Shown in pieces: positions 18,486 to 27,721 of a stretch of 64,000 nucleotides of DNA (positions are counted from its first letter, which is position 1; each line of letters starts with the position of its first letter). The DNA lies in assembly GCF_036245475.1 (NCBI RefSeq), contig NZ_BTPM01000001.1, positions 3,224,001 to 3,288,000 of the forward strand, read 5' to 3'. Source of the DNA: Vibrio sp. 10N. Its GTDB lineage: Bacteria; Pseudomonadota; Gammaproteobacteria; Enterobacterales; Vibrionaceae. A program made the translations under genes and the position numbers. Below the pieces are notes generated by a model that worked only from the letters and a program-made list of their open reading frames with translations, ran no database searches and was not told where the DNA came from.

Positions 18486-19087
18486 TGAGTTTTTCTCCAT
18501 TTTATCAATTCATGGCGTCTAATACGCCTATCGAGATGGATGTTCTGCAGTCACTTGCAACCCAAGTAAAAGGCGGAAGCGAACTTTGCTGGTCAGGTCA
18601 TTATCCTCAAGAGCAATATAAAGGCATTGACTTTTTTTGGTTGAAGAATTCATGTTCGCTATTCTTTCAAGCGGCGGATGCACCTTCGGTTATTTTGTTT
18701 ACGGTGCCTAAAGCGATATTTTCCATTGACACCTTAAATCACAGACTTCTGCACCTTACAGCACTGGGGAGTAATAGTGAACCTGTCGCTTTTACGATAA
18801 AAGCAGACTTTGAGGATGTTTTTGTTGTCGAGTTCAATTTGCCACGCGGCGAATCGTTATTAACTCTAACGTTTTCAGACTATTTTCAAGAAGAAAATGG
18901 AGGACGGACACTATCACTGCCGGTAAAAAGCATCATCAAAGTGGAAGAGCAACACTATAACCAGATGAATGCTCAAGAGTTAAACTTTGCATTAACAACC
19001 GGGGGGGTAGCAGGGCAAACCAATGCCAACGCGCCCGATAAAATTGCCGATTATTTTATTCAACTAATGGGGAGTAGCGAATCGTGA
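18485..19087 (+). CDS. Hypothetical protein in glycosyltransferase operon
   Basis: The 200-residue protein has no recognisable family, signal peptide or membrane segment; it looks rich in beta strands (alternating hydrophobic residues through residues 50-160). Its start overlaps the previous stop (TAATG), and its end overlaps the GTG of the next glycosyltransferase by four bases (GTGA). It is therefore translationally coupled to two glycosyltransferases and probably acts with them. No function is assigned. Confidence 0.7.
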   Translation: MSFSPFYQFMASNTPIEMDVLQSLATQVKGGSELCWSGHYPQEQYKGIDFFWLKNSCSLFFQAADAPSVILFTVPKAIFSIDTLNHRLLHLTALGSNSEPVAFTIKADFEDVFVVEFNLPRGESLLTLTFSDYFQEENGGRTLSLPVKSIIKVEEQHYNQMNAQELNFALTTGGVAGQTNANAPDKIADYFIQLMGSSES

Positions 19088-21408
19088 GTCATAGATACAT
19101 TATTCTAGACCCAGGCTTTGAACATCATGACTCACACCATGAAGTCGTAAACTCGCGTATTTTATCTGCAGCGAACGAGAGTGACGAAATCATAATCGTT
19201 GCGGGCAAGCAGTACCAGGAAGCTGAAACAGAAAACAAAAAATGCGCTGTTAAAGTGTTGCCGTTTTTTGACCTCAATATGTATCCGGTTGGTTACCATA
19301 ACTTAGAGCACGAGCCCTATCAGGCAATAATGGCAGACTTTTACCAGCATTTTGTCAAGTTGTTTGAGGTTGTTGGTTTGCGCGGTGATGATAAGCTTAT
19401 CATTCATACAGCCTTTAGCTATGTATACGAAGCCCTTGCCAGAGCCTTATATTTTAGCAATCAACAGGGAGTGAGTGTTTATCTGTCAACTATGTTTTCG
19501 CCCGGTAGAGTTGCTGAGTTTGGTGACGTTAAAACGCAAAGTATAAATGAGGTCATGCGCCATAAATTTGCGTTTGGCATTTTTAAGCAACTTGAAAGTG
19601 AGCGTGACTTTAATTTTTGCATAGAATCGCCCACGCAGCTCTACCTCGATGCGTATCAATCTTTTTGGCCTGAAAAGCCAATGGCCTTGCACCCATCAGT
19701 GTGTGGTGGCGGGCAAACAGTTGAGCAAATTAAAGACAAGCGCGTTCTTGCCTATTTAGGTGGGCCTAAGTGGGACAAAGGTATTGAATTTACCGTTAAA
19801 GCGTTAGTCAGGCTAAGTCAGCTACAACCTGATGTTGAGTTTGTGTTTCATTATAATAATGAATTTCCAGGGGCGGATGTCTATCAATCTCTGGTGTCGC
19901 AGTTAACTGAGCTTAATAACGATAATATTAAAATTATCGAGGGCAATATTGCTAAAGATACGTATGAGGACCTACTGGCCTCAGCCTCAAGTTATTTTTT
20001 ATTTTACGACCCTGAACATTACCAATATAAAACCTCCGGCGTATTATGGGATGTGTTAAGGCACGCACAAGGCAAGTCGGTTTTTGTCAGTCAAAATACC
20101 TGGCATGAAAAAGAGCTTACCCAAATGGGTGCTAATTATAACCCCGTTGAGTATGGTGATGTCAGCGGGCTTGTAACCAAGTTCCTAGCAGATAAAAACA
20201 ATATAGTAACGCCAAAAACTTATCGTAATAGCTATGTTAAAACCCTTCTGTCTGACTTTGGCGAGCACGTATTTGCTCAACTCAAGAACCTAAATAGCCA
20301 GTATCAAGTTGAACAGAATGAACAGCCGCGAATAAAAAGGAAAAGAATACTAGTTGTTCGCACCGACTACGGACATTTTACCAAGCTTTCCGGCCCTGGT
20401 GGTTTTGTAGATTACTTGCCTGAACTAGGTTATGAAGTAGAAGAGGTGTTAGTACCTTTAGGTCATGAACGTGTACCATTTATAAACGATGGTAAGCGCT
20501 GGGAATTACTAAAAGCAACCAACAATCATCTTAAGTCCTATCAAGTAAATGCGTTTGAAGTTGAGCAAAAAATTATCACGCAGTATCAGAATTTCGACGT
20601 AATTCACTTTGTTGATGGCGAGCACGCTGGCCTTATGGTCGCATTAGCCAATATAAAAGGAGTAATAAGGCAGGGGCCTAAGTTAGTTGCAACATTCCAC
20701 CAGCCGGATTATGTCATTAAAGACTTAGTGCTTAATCCTGGATTTATTGGCGGCTTTGACACGATTCATTTAATGTCCCCTTGCCAAAAGCAAAGTTTTA
20801 TTGAACTAGGTGTTGATGAAAGCAAGCTTGTTGTTGTTCCTCATGGTGTGGCGCACGAGCACTATATGCCAGCTTTACCATTAGATGTTGGAGAGCCAGC
20901 TTCTGCCGAAATCAAACAGTTACAACAGCAATTTGACGGTCGTAAGGTGATTATCACTGTCGGCAACTGGCTGCGTGACTACAATATGGTTTTAGAAGTG
21001 GCGCGTTCATTCAGAGAGCACAGCGATATTGTATTTGTTGCAGTTTCTAGAGGTTTAGAGTTAGAGCTCAATCAGGATGATAAAAACATAATATTACTTA
21101 ACACTGGCATTTCTGATCGAGCACTGCACTGGTTATACAGGCGCTGTGAATTGATGTTTTTGCCGCTTAAAGGTGGGGCTGCGAATAATGCGATTTTAGA
21201 AGCGGTAGCGGCCAATACTAAAATTATTACAAGTGATTTGCCTTCTACTCGTTATTACACTAGTGAAACTGCCAATTTTGCTATTACCCCTGCTGATTTT
21301 TGCAGTTTGATAACTTCAAAATTGTCTAATGAAGGTCTACCCGAAGATTCTTCTATAGATTTGAGTTGGAAGTTGGTGGCCAGCCAGATATCTGCTGGAC
21401 TGTATTAA
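19084..21408 (+). CDS. Double glycosyltransferase (two GT-B domains)
   Basis: Residues 1-400 ('MSHRYIILDPGFEHHDSHH' to the '-YDPEHYQYKTSGVLW' motif) match the paralogous protein at 12458. Residues 415-774 form a second GT4-like domain with 'LSGPGGFVDYLPELGYEVEE', 'VVPHGVAHEHY', 'ITVGNWLRDYNMVLEVAR' and 'LPLKGGAANNAILEAVAANT'. Two catalytic domains in one chain suggest sequential addition of two sugars, as in polymerising capsule transferases. The start is GTG within a GTGA overlap. Donor sugars cannot be told. Confidence 0.82.
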   Translation: MSHRYIILDPGFEHHDSHHEVVNSRILSAANESDEIIIVAGKQYQEAETENKKCAVKVLPFFDLNMYPVGYHNLEHEPYQAIMADFYQHFVKLFEVVGLRGDDKLIIHTAFSYVYEALARALYFSNQQGVSVYLSTMFSPGRVAEFGDVKTQSINEVMRHKFAFGIFKQLESERDFNFCIESPTQLYLDAYQSFWPEKPMALHPSVCGGGQTVEQIKDKRVLAYLGGPKWDKGIEFTVKALVRLSQLQPDVEFVFHYNNEFPGADVYQSLVSQLTELNNDNIKIIEGNIAKDTYEDLLASASSYFLFYDPEHYQYKTSGVLWDVLRHAQGKSVFVSQNTWHEKELTQMGANYNPVEYGDVSGLVTKFLADKNNIVTPKTYRNSYVKTLLSDFGEHVFAQLKNLNSQYQVEQNEQPRIKRKRILVVRTDYGHFTKLSGPGGFVDYLPELGYEVEEVLVPLGHERVPFINDGKRWELLKATNNHLKSYQVNAFEVEQKIITQYQNFDVIHFVDGEHAGLMVALANIKGVIRQGPKLVATFHQPDYVIKDLVLNPGFIGGFDTIHLMSPCQKQSFIELGVDESKLVVVPHGVAHEHYMPALPLDVGEPASAEIKQLQQQFDGRKVIITVGNWLRDYNMVLEVARSFREHSDIVFVAVSRGLELELNQDDKNIILLNTGISDRALHWLYRRCELMFLPLKGGAANNAILEAVAANTKIITSDLPSTRYYTSETANFAITPADFCSLITSKLSNEGLPEDSSIDLSWKLVASQISAGLY

Positions 21409-21423
21409 AATTAAAGGCTACAT

Positions 21424-22374
21424 ATGTTTGACGAAGTGATATTTCATATTGGTGCACCTAAAACAGGCACGACTACAATTCAAGATTTTTTAGCACTTAA
21501 CCGTGATTCGTTATTTAGTCATGGGATCTCTATACCTGGCTGTTCGAAAAACCACCAATTCTTGGTGTCTAAATTTTCTAATGCTCCTGAAGAGTTAGAT
21601 TTTAATAGATCAGCAGGTAGAACTAGAGTTGAATCTGTTGTTTGGCATGACTCTAAGTTGACAGACTTTTTAAGTAAAACAGGTAATAGCAAAAAGTTAC
21701 TATTTTCATCTGAACATTTAGTATTACTTAAAGAAGACGAGATAAATGCTTTACTTTCACTATTTAAACGGAAAGCGAAAAAACTAACTGTACTTGTTTA
21801 TGTTCGAAACCCGTTTGATTGGGCTAGTAGCGGAGTGCAAGAGGCTGTTAAAAACGGTGAACAAACACTTGAGCAAGCAATTGAAACCCCTAACTTCATG
21901 ATATTTCATAACTTAATTGACAGGTGGGTGTCGGTGTTTGGAGATAAAAGAGTTAAAGTAAGAAAGTTGGAGTGCCCTGATCTCTTAAGTGACTTTTGTA
22001 AAACGCTAAAACTGCCAGATATCGCCTATCTAAGACCACCGGCAGACTTAAATACATCTTTATCCCAAGAGGCCATTTTTATAGCTAACGAATTGAGCAA
22101 GGTACTTCCTAAGTTTTCCGAGGGGCGCGCTCCACAAGACATGATTTCTAAGCTTTTGAAAAAAATTAAGGGGAATAAATTTTACTTCTTAATACCAGAA
22201 AATCGGCAAGAATATCAGTGGATTAAAAATGATTTAGTTACGCTCAACTTAAAGTACAAAACCGAATACTTTGAAAAAAGAATCAATCACAGTGCTATAG
22301 ATTATGACAAGGACTTTATTCAGAGTCTCGCATTATTGGTTAATGAAACTGCGAACCAACTTTATTCTCAGTAA
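21424..22374 (+). CDS. Sulfotransferase family protein
   Basis: The 316-residue protein opens with a clean PAPS-binding loop, 'VIFHIGAPKTGTTTIQDFLA', and has 'LTVLVYVRNPFDWASSGVQ', the 3'-phosphate-binding arginine/serine region. Such proteins transfer sulfate from PAPS to a hydroxyl, here plausibly of the surface glycan. The gene is AT-rich and sits 15 bases after the double glycosyltransferase, followed by a second sulfotransferase. Confidence 0.83.
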   Translation: MFDEVIFHIGAPKTGTTTIQDFLALNRDSLFSHGISIPGCSKNHQFLVSKFSNAPEELDFNRSAGRTRVESVVWHDSKLTDFLSKTGNSKKLLFSSEHLVLLKEDEINALLSLFKRKAKKLTVLVYVRNPFDWASSGVQEAVKNGEQTLEQAIETPNFMIFHNLIDRWVSVFGDKRVKVRKLECPDLLSDFCKTLKLPDIAYLRPPADLNTSLSQEAIFIANELSKVLPKFSEGRAPQDMISKLLKKIKGNKFYFLIPENRQEYQWIKNDLVTLNLKYKTEYFEKRINHSAIDYDKDFIQSLALLVNETANQLYSQ

Positions 22375-22412
22375 TTGGAATGTTTATATAATTTTAACAA
22401 AAAGGTAAAAAA

Positions 22413-23171
22413 ATGAATTTATTAAAAGTCGAAATAAGCTCCTATCCTAAATCTGGTAATACTTGGTTTAGGCACTTAGTAGAGTCTGCACTAAGAGAAA
22501 ACTTTGATATCAATTATTTGCCAATTGATATCCATGAGAAGGGCTTTTCCGAGAAAAAAAATGAGAGTATATGTGATTTCGAAGGGCGAGATTTTTTTAT
22601 CTATAAAAGTCACATTCTAAATAATAACATGGAGAAACCGAACAAAATCATTCATATATATAGGCATCCATTAGATGTTTTTTTGTCTGCGCTAAATTAT
22701 TTATATCATCAGTCAGATAAGTTTTCAGAAGAGAGAAAGAGGCAGTTATTCCTGAATGGAGTACCCAAAGGGGTTGACAAGATCGTTGAAGACTCTCAGT
22801 TGGACCACTATTTTGAAGAGTATTTAAATACGGTAGGAGAAAATTTCTGGCCTGGAATGCTTTCGGAGAAATCTAATTATTTTGAGTATAATTTATCTGC
22901 GATCCAGTTAGATAATGTTATATCAGTGAAGTATGAAGACTTGATTCAAAATCCAAAGCAGATAACTTTGGAGGTGTTAAATGCTACCTTTGGAACGGAT
23001 GACTTTACTGAGTTAAACGTCAATTCTGTTGATAGCAAAACAAAAAATAGTGGAAATAAGAAATTTTATTGGAAATCTAAGGCCGAAAACTTTAAAAGTT
23101 ACTTGACAGAAGAGCAAATAAAGAAGTTTTCACGTAAGTATGAAACTCAATTGAAGGCTCTAGGTTATTAA
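22413..23171 (+). CDS. Sulfotransferase domain protein
   Basis: The 252-residue protein has 'VEISSYPKSGNTWFRHLV' (5'-phosphosulfate loop), 'IIHIYRHPLDVFLSALNYL' (3'-phosphate site), 'VISVKYEDLIQNP' and a late 'KAENFKSYLTEEQIKKF', all in the order of the PF00685 cytosolic sulfotransferase fold. It differs in family type from the sulfotransferases on either side, suggesting different acceptor positions. It begins behind AAAAAGG. Very AT-rich. Confidence 0.86.
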   Translation: MNLLKVEISSYPKSGNTWFRHLVESALRENFDINYLPIDIHEKGFSEKKNESICDFEGRDFFIYKSHILNNNMEKPNKIIHIYRHPLDVFLSALNYLYHQSDKFSEERKRQLFLNGVPKGVDKIVEDSQLDHYFEEYLNTVGENFWPGMLSEKSNYFEYNLSAIQLDNVISVKYEDLIQNPKQITLEVLNATFGTDDFTELNVNSVDSKTKNSGNKKFYWKSKAENFKSYLTEEQIKKFSRKYETQLKALGY

Positions 23172-23172
23172 A

Positions 23173-24045
23173 ATGCAAGTTCCATATCAGTATCAAGACT
23201 TTTTAACGAACACTTATGATATGTTTAACATAGAAGGTTTCGAGAGGTTTTTTCGAGGGCCGAGACCGCTTCGCTTGAAAAGTAAAAATAATATATCATT
23301 CATAGGCACTGCTCATACGTTTGGGTGTTTAGTTGATACTACTTATGCGGAACTTTTATCTAAGGCACTGAATTTGAGTTGTTTAAACTTGAGTGTGCCA
23401 GGTGCTTCACCTGAATACTACCTAAACAATGATTTAATTCTCGATTTAATAAATCAAAGCAAGTGTTTAGTGTTTCAAGTACTACCAGCGAGGAATAGTA
23501 GCAATGAAGTGGTTAAGTTAAATCGAGACTTTTTAGGGTGTCACTTTGAAGGTGAATACAGTGGGAATAACCACGCTTTTTCTGTTTATGGTAAGGTGCT
23601 CGAAAATTATTCTGAAGATTTTATCGAAAAACTAGTAAGTCAGAGTAGGCAAAGTTATGTTGATGCCTGTATCCAGCTTTTTTCAAAAATAAGTGTGCCT
23701 ATTATAGGGGTGTATTTCTCCAATAGAAACCCAGCTTACACATTAAAGTTTGATAGCCCTGCAACCCTAATGGGCGGCTTTCCTCAATTTGTCAACGATG
23801 AGGTTGTTGACTCACTTCAGCCCTATTTTAATAGTTATTATGAGTATGTATCCACTTTGGGCTTTCCGAGTCCTTTTATTAATCAGTTTACTGGAGAAAA
23901 GGTCCAAATAGAAAGGCCAGATGGACTGCACAAAAACAACAACTATTATCCTAGTCAGGCAATGCATATAGAGTTAGCGTGCATGATGGCTAAAGGCATG
24001 TATGAAGAGTTTGGTCAAAAAGGCTATTGGAAATTAGAAAGGTAG
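23173..24045 (+). CDS. DUF6473-like protein
   Basis: The 290-residue protein matches the pattern I recall for DUF6473: '[18 protein letters not shown]', '[16 protein letters not shown]' and '[14 protein letters not shown]'. This family is commonly found next to sulfotransferase genes and may have an SGNH-hydrolase-like fold, but no activity is established to my knowledge. It begins one base after the previous stop, so it is co-translated with the sulfotransferase. Family naming is from memory of the motif, not a search. Confidence 0.65.
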   Translation: MQVPYQYQDFLTNTYDMFNIEGFERFFRGPRPLRLKSKNNISFIGTAHTFGCLVDTTYAELLSKALNLSCLNLSVPGASPEYYLNNDLILDLINQSKCLVFQVLPARNSSNEVVKLNRDFLGCHFEGEYSGNNHAFSVYGKVLENYSEDFIEKLVSQSRQSYVDACIQLFSKISVPIIGVYFSNRNPAYTLKFDSPATLMGGFPQFVNDEVVDSLQPYFNSYYEYVSTLGFPSPFINQFTGEKVQIERPDGLHKNNNYYPSQAMHIELACMMAKGMYEEFGQKGYWKLER

Positions 24046-24050
24046 AAGCA

Positions 24051-25190
24051 ATGAAAAAAGCGTTAATCACTGGTGTCACCGGCCAAGACGGCTCGTATCT
24101 AGCCGAATTTTTATTGAAAAAAGGGTACGAAGTTCACGGAATCAAACGCCGTGCTTCATCATTTAACACAGAACGTGTCGACCACATTTATCAAGATCCC
24201 CACATTGAGAACCCGAATTTTATACTTCACTACGGTGATTTAACCGATACGTCAAATTTAACGCGTATCTTAAAAGAAGTTGAGCCAGATGAAGTCTACA
24301 ACTTGGGTGCACAGTCGCACGTTGCGGTTTCTTTCGAAGCGCCTGAATATACCGCTGATGTCGATGCAATGGGTACATTGCGTTTACTAGAGGCTATTCG
24401 CTTCTTAGGTTTAGAAAAGAAAACGCGTTTTTATCAAGCCTCTACGTCTGAACTTTACGGCTTAGTACAAGAGACTCCTCAAAAAGAGACCACGCCATTC
24501 CACCCGCGCTCTCCTTATGCAGTGGCAAAAATGTATGCTTACTGGATTACAGTAAACTACCGTGAAGCTTACGGTATGTATGCATGTAATGGCATTCTGT
24601 TTAACCACGAATCACCACGCCGTGGTGAAACGTTTGTAACGCGCAAAATCACTCGCGCTATTGCTAATATTGCCCAAGGGTTAGAGCCATGCTTGTACCT
24701 AGGTAACATGGATGCACTGCGTGACTGGGGACATGCCAAAGATTACGTGCGTATGCAGTGGATGATGCTACAGCAAGACCAAGCGGAAGACTTTGTTATA
24801 GCAACAGGTAAGCAAATTTCAGTGCGTGAGTTTGTACGCCTATCAGCTAAAGAAGCAGGCATCACCCTAGAATTCTCAGGTGAAGGCGTAGATGAAATTG
24901 CAACTGTAGTTGCTATTGAAGGCACTAATGCACCAGGCGTAAAAGTAGGGGATGTAATTGTTAAAGTAGATCCTCGCTACTTCCGCCCAGCTGAGGTAGA
25001 AACACTACTGGGTGACCCAACTAAAGCCAAAGAAAAGTTAGGCTGGGTTCCTGAAATTACGGTAGAAGAGATGTGTTCTGAAATGGTGGCCTATGACCTT
25101 AATAAGGCTAAGCAACACGCACTACTAAAAGAGCACGGCTTTGATGTATCGGTAGCCAAAGAAAACACACCAAATATTAAAATGAACTAA
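24051..25190 (+). CDS. gmd: GDP-mannose 4,6-dehydratase
   Basis: The 379-residue enzyme shows '[19 protein letters not shown]', '[16 protein letters not shown]', '[10 protein letters not shown]', the catalytic '[10 protein letters not shown]', '[16 protein letters not shown]' and '[18 protein letters not shown]'. It is the first committed enzyme of GDP-L-fucose synthesis. ATG 24051 with upstream GAAAGG is chosen over TTG 24027, which overlaps the preceding gene and adds residues not found in the family. Base composition returns to that of the sugar-nucleotide genes here. Confidence 0.97.
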   Translation: MKKALITGVTGQDGSYLAEFLLKKGYEVHGIKRRASSFNTERVDHIYQDPHIENPNFILHYGDLTDTSNLTRILKEVEPDEVYNLGAQSHVAVSFEAPEYTADVDAMGTLRLLEAIRFLGLEKKTRFYQASTSELYGLVQETPQKETTPFHPRSPYAVAKMYAYWITVNYREAYGMYACNGILFNHESPRRGETFVTRKITRAIANIAQGLEPCLYLGNMDALRDWGHAKDYVRMQWMMLQQDQAEDFVIATGKQISVREFVRLSAKEAGITLEFSGEGVDEIATVVAIEGTNAPGVKVGDVIVKVDPRYFRPAEVETLLGDPTKAKEKLGWVPEITVEEMCSEMVAYDLNKAKQHALLKEHGFDVSVAKENTPNIKMN

Positions 25191-25203
25191 AGGCTGGATA
25201 TTG

Positions 25204-25229
25204 GAGGCTAAATGCTAATATTTAGCCTC
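25204..25229 (+). other. Hairpin in gmd-fcl spacer
   Basis: GAGGCTAAAT pairs with ATTTAGCCTC over a 6-base loop, giving a 10-bp stem between gmd and fcl. There is no T-run, so mRNA processing or partial attenuation is more likely than termination. Confidence 0.5.
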
Positions 25230-25248
25230 TAACATCCGAGAAAAAACA

Positions 25249-26208
25249 ATGAAAAAAGTATTCGTAGCAGGCCATCGTGGGATGGTGGGCTCGGCGATTG
25301 TTCGTCAGTTAGAAAAACGTGATGATGTACAGATCATTACTAAAACACGTTCCGAGTTAGACCTAACAAATCAGCAAGCAGTCGCTGATTTTTTTGCCTC
25401 TGAAGACATTGAACAGGTCTACCTAGCCGCTGCTAAAGTGGGAGGGATCCATGCAAACAATACCTACCCAGCAGAGTTTATCTATGAAAATCTGATGATT
25501 GAGAGCAACATCATCAACTCGGCTTACCAGAATGGCGTAAAAAAGCTGCTGTTCTTGGGCTCTTCTTGCATTTATCCAAAGCTAGCAGAGCAACCAATGC
25601 AAGAAACGGCATTGCTCACTGGTACATTGGAGGAAACCAATGAACCATATGCCATTGCCAAGATTGCGGGCATCAAGCTATGTGAATCTTACAACCGCCA
25701 GTATGGTGTTGACTACCGTAGTGTGATGCCAACCAACTTATATGGTCCACACGATAACTTCCACCCAGAAAATTCGCATGTGATCCCTGCTCTGCTTCGA
25801 CGTTTTCACGAAGCAACATTACGCGGCGATTCTGAGGTCGTTGCTTGGGGTAGTGGTACGCCAATGAGAGAGTTTTTGCACGTTGATGATATGGCAGCCG
25901 CCTCTATTCACGTGATGGAATTAGACAAAGCAATTTACGACGAAAATACAGAGCCTATGCTTAGCCACATAAATGTCGGTACAGGTGTAGATTGTACGAT
26001 TCGTGAACTGGTTGAAACGGTGGCTAAGGTCATTGGGTTTAAAGGTAAAATTGTTTGGGATACGACTAAACCAGATGGCGCCCCTCGCAAGTTAATGAAC
26101 GTAGACCGCCTCGCTGCCCTAGGATGGAAATACAGTTTCACCTTAGAAGAGGGTCTAAAAGACGCTTACCAATGGTTCTTAGACAATCAAGACAATTTCC
26201 GTGGCTAG
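25249..26208 (+). CDS. fcl: GDP-L-fucose synthase
   Basis: The 319-residue short-chain dehydrogenase has '[18 protein letters not shown]', '[18 protein letters not shown]', '[16 protein letters not shown]', the catalytic '[13 protein letters not shown]' and '[18 protein letters not shown]'. It epimerises and reduces the Gmd product to GDP-L-fucose. It pairs with gmd upstream and gmm downstream, as in colanic acid clusters. Confidence 0.97.
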   Translation: MKKVFVAGHRGMVGSAIVRQLEKRDDVQIITKTRSELDLTNQQAVADFFASEDIEQVYLAAAKVGGIHANNTYPAEFIYENLMIESNIINSAYQNGVKKLLFLGSSCIYPKLAEQPMQETALLTGTLEETNEPYAIAKIAGIKLCESYNRQYGVDYRSVMPTNLYGPHDNFHPENSHVIPALLRRFHEATLRGDSEVVAWGSGTPMREFLHVDDMAAASIHVMELDKAIYDENTEPMLSHINVGTGVDCTIRELVETVAKVIGFKGKIVWDTTKPDGAPRKLMNVDRLAALGWKYSFTLEEGLKDAYQWFLDNQDNFRG

Positions 26209-26221
26209 AGCGAGAACGTTT

Positions 26222-26266
26222 TGAACCACAGAGTGTGATTCATTTTCTCTTTCGATCTGTGGTTCA
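26222..26266 (+). other. Inverted repeat after fcl
   Basis: TGAACCACAGA and TCTGTGGTTCA form an 11-bp stem with a 23-base loop directly after fcl, ahead of the heptanucleotide array. A moderate terminator or attenuator is possible; the T content after the stem is low (ATTTC). Confidence 0.5.
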
Positions 26267-26276
26267 TTTCAAGCTC

Positions 26277-26325
26277 CTAGCTTCTAGCTTCTAGCTTCTA
26301 GCTTCTAGCTTCTAGCTTCTAGCTT
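26277..26325 (+). repeat. Heptanucleotide tandem array, 7 copies of CTAGCTT
   Basis: Seven perfect copies of CTAGCTT, plus a partial unit, fill the fcl-gmm spacer and end 15 bases before the gmm ATG. The unit differs from the GCTAACA array near 6.5 kb, but both contain an AGCT core and both sit between sugar-nucleotide genes. Confidence 0.96.
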
Positions 26326-26340
26326 CTAAAAGGCTCCACT

Positions 26341-26787
26341 ATGTACCTAGACAAAGAAACATTCACCACTGTCATCGAGTCGACACCACTCGTATCCATT
26401 GACTTACTCATTGAAAACTCTAAAGGTCAAGTTTTGCTTGGGCTTAGAAATAATCGACCAGCTCAAGGCTTTTGGTTTGTTCCTGGTGGTCGTATTTTAA
26501 AGAATGAGAAACTAGATGACGCTTTTATGCGTTTATGCCAAGAAGAGTTGGGCATAACACTCACTCGAGAACAAGCGGAACACTTGGGACCATACGAGCA
26601 CTTTTACAATGATTTTGTCTTTGGTGAAGAGGTTTCTACTCACTATGTCGTGCTGGGCTATAGAATTGTTCTCGACATCGTTCTTGACGACCTACCGAAG
26701 AAACAACATGGGCAATACCAATGGTTCACAAAAGAGCAAATGCGCGAGGACGCTAGTGTCCATGAACACAGTAAATGGTATATTTAG
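26341..26787 (+). CDS. gmm: GDP-mannose mannosyl hydrolase (Nudix)
   Basis: The 148-residue protein has the modified Nudix box of this family, 'GGRILKNEKLDDAFMRLCQE' followed by ELGI, plus 'LLIENSKGQVLLGLRNNRPA' and a late 'HYVVLGYRI'. It hydrolyses GDP-mannose or GDP-glucose and is thought to balance GDP-sugar pools. It follows gmd and fcl, the same order as in colanic acid loci. Its ribosome-binding site lies next to the CTAGCTT array. Confidence 0.9.
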   Translation: MYLDKETFTTVIESTPLVSIDLLIENSKGQVLLGLRNNRPAQGFWFVPGGRILKNEKLDDAFMRLCQEELGITLTREQAEHLGPYEHFYNDFVFGEEVSTHYVVLGYRIVLDIVLDDLPKKQHGQYQWFTKEQMREDASVHEHSKWYI

Positions 26788-26823
26788 TTCCAACTTGCTC
26801 ACACGTTACAGGAATACAAATCC

Positions 26824-27708
26824 GTGTTTAAGAAAAAAAAGCAACCACAAACACACACACCTAGCTTGCTAGACTATCAATTTCATATTGATGCAGTGAC
26901 ACCCGAGCTTATCTCTGGCTGGGCGGTAAATAAACTAACCGGTCAAACTGCCTCTATTGAGGTACGTGCCAATGAGCAGGTAATTTGGCAAACTCAGGCA
27001 TCGCAGTCGCGTGCGGATTTAGCACAGGCCGAACTGGGCGATTGTGCCTTCACGATAAAGCCGGATATCAAAGCGCTTACCTCAGATATTGAGACCGTCG
27101 ATTTATTTATTGATGGTTTTAAAGCCAATGAAACGCCTTTCCCTCTTGCCATGAAAGCATTGCTTCCAGAGCATTACATTTGCCATGTCGATGCCATCAA
27201 GGACACTATGATTAACGGTTGGTGTAAGCATCAACACGTTGACGAGCACCGCGTTACTATTGACCTGAAAGTAGATGAGACTACCGTAGGTAGCGCAATT
27301 GCAGAGCAATTCCGCTCAGATTTACAAGACGCCAATATTGGTGACGCACAATATGGTTTTAAACTCACTGTTGACCTGGCCTTGTTGCCATCTGAGACGG
27401 TCACTGCCGAGATCTACCTAGACGGCAAACCAGGCAATATTGAACCGCTTAAACTAAGCTTTGACTCTGCTGAATTTGAGAGAGCCAAGTTCATGCAACA
27501 GTTTGGCAGCCAAATGGAGAGCTTTCAGCAGCAACTTAGTAATGAGCAACAGCGTATCGCGGCGCAAATTGCCGAAGTTGGCGAAGCTCATCAATCGACC
27601 TCTCTCAATCTAGTCACTAATGTTGCTATCGCAAATATTGCCGAGATCTCTACACGCCTAAATATCCTAGAGCGTGTGGTTGCTGAGCACCTACAGAAAG
27701 ATCGTTAA
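26824..27708 (+). CDS. Two-copy GW/RxDL module protein with coiled-coil tail
   Basis: The 294-residue protein starts at GTG 26824 behind CAGGAA. It carries two copies of a roughly 95-residue beta-rich module. Copy 1 (residues 18-110) has 'HIDAVTPELISGWAVN' and 'SRADLAQAELGD'. Copy 2 (120-210) has 'HVDAIKDTMINGWC' and 'FRSDLQDANIGD'. Residues 220-290 are likely coiled coil. The same module occurs in the next gene, in 47255-47665 and, more divergently, in the GT at 54168. There is no signal peptide, so it is likely cytoplasmic. Function unknown; a glycan- or protein-binding accessory domain is a guess. Confidence 0.7.
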   Translation: MFKKKKQPQTHTPSLLDYQFHIDAVTPELISGWAVNKLTGQTASIEVRANEQVIWQTQASQSRADLAQAELGDCAFTIKPDIKALTSDIETVDLFIDGFKANETPFPLAMKALLPEHYICHVDAIKDTMINGWCKHQHVDEHRVTIDLKVDETTVGSAIAEQFRSDLQDANIGDAQYGFKLTVDLALLPSETVTAEIYLDGKPGNIEPLKLSFDSAEFERAKFMQQFGSQMESFQQQLSNEQQRIAAQIAEVGEAHQSTSLNLVTNVAIANIAEISTRLNILERVVAEHLQKDR

Positions 27709-27721
27709 TAGTTGCATTTGT

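Noticed and set aside
15595..24045. Insertion sequence or transposase explaining the AT-rich block
   Set aside because: No transposase, terminal inverted repeats or target duplications were seen.
24027..24050. TTG start for gmd
   Set aside because: It overlaps the preceding gene; ATG 24051 has a GAAAGG site and begins the conserved nucleotide-binding motif.
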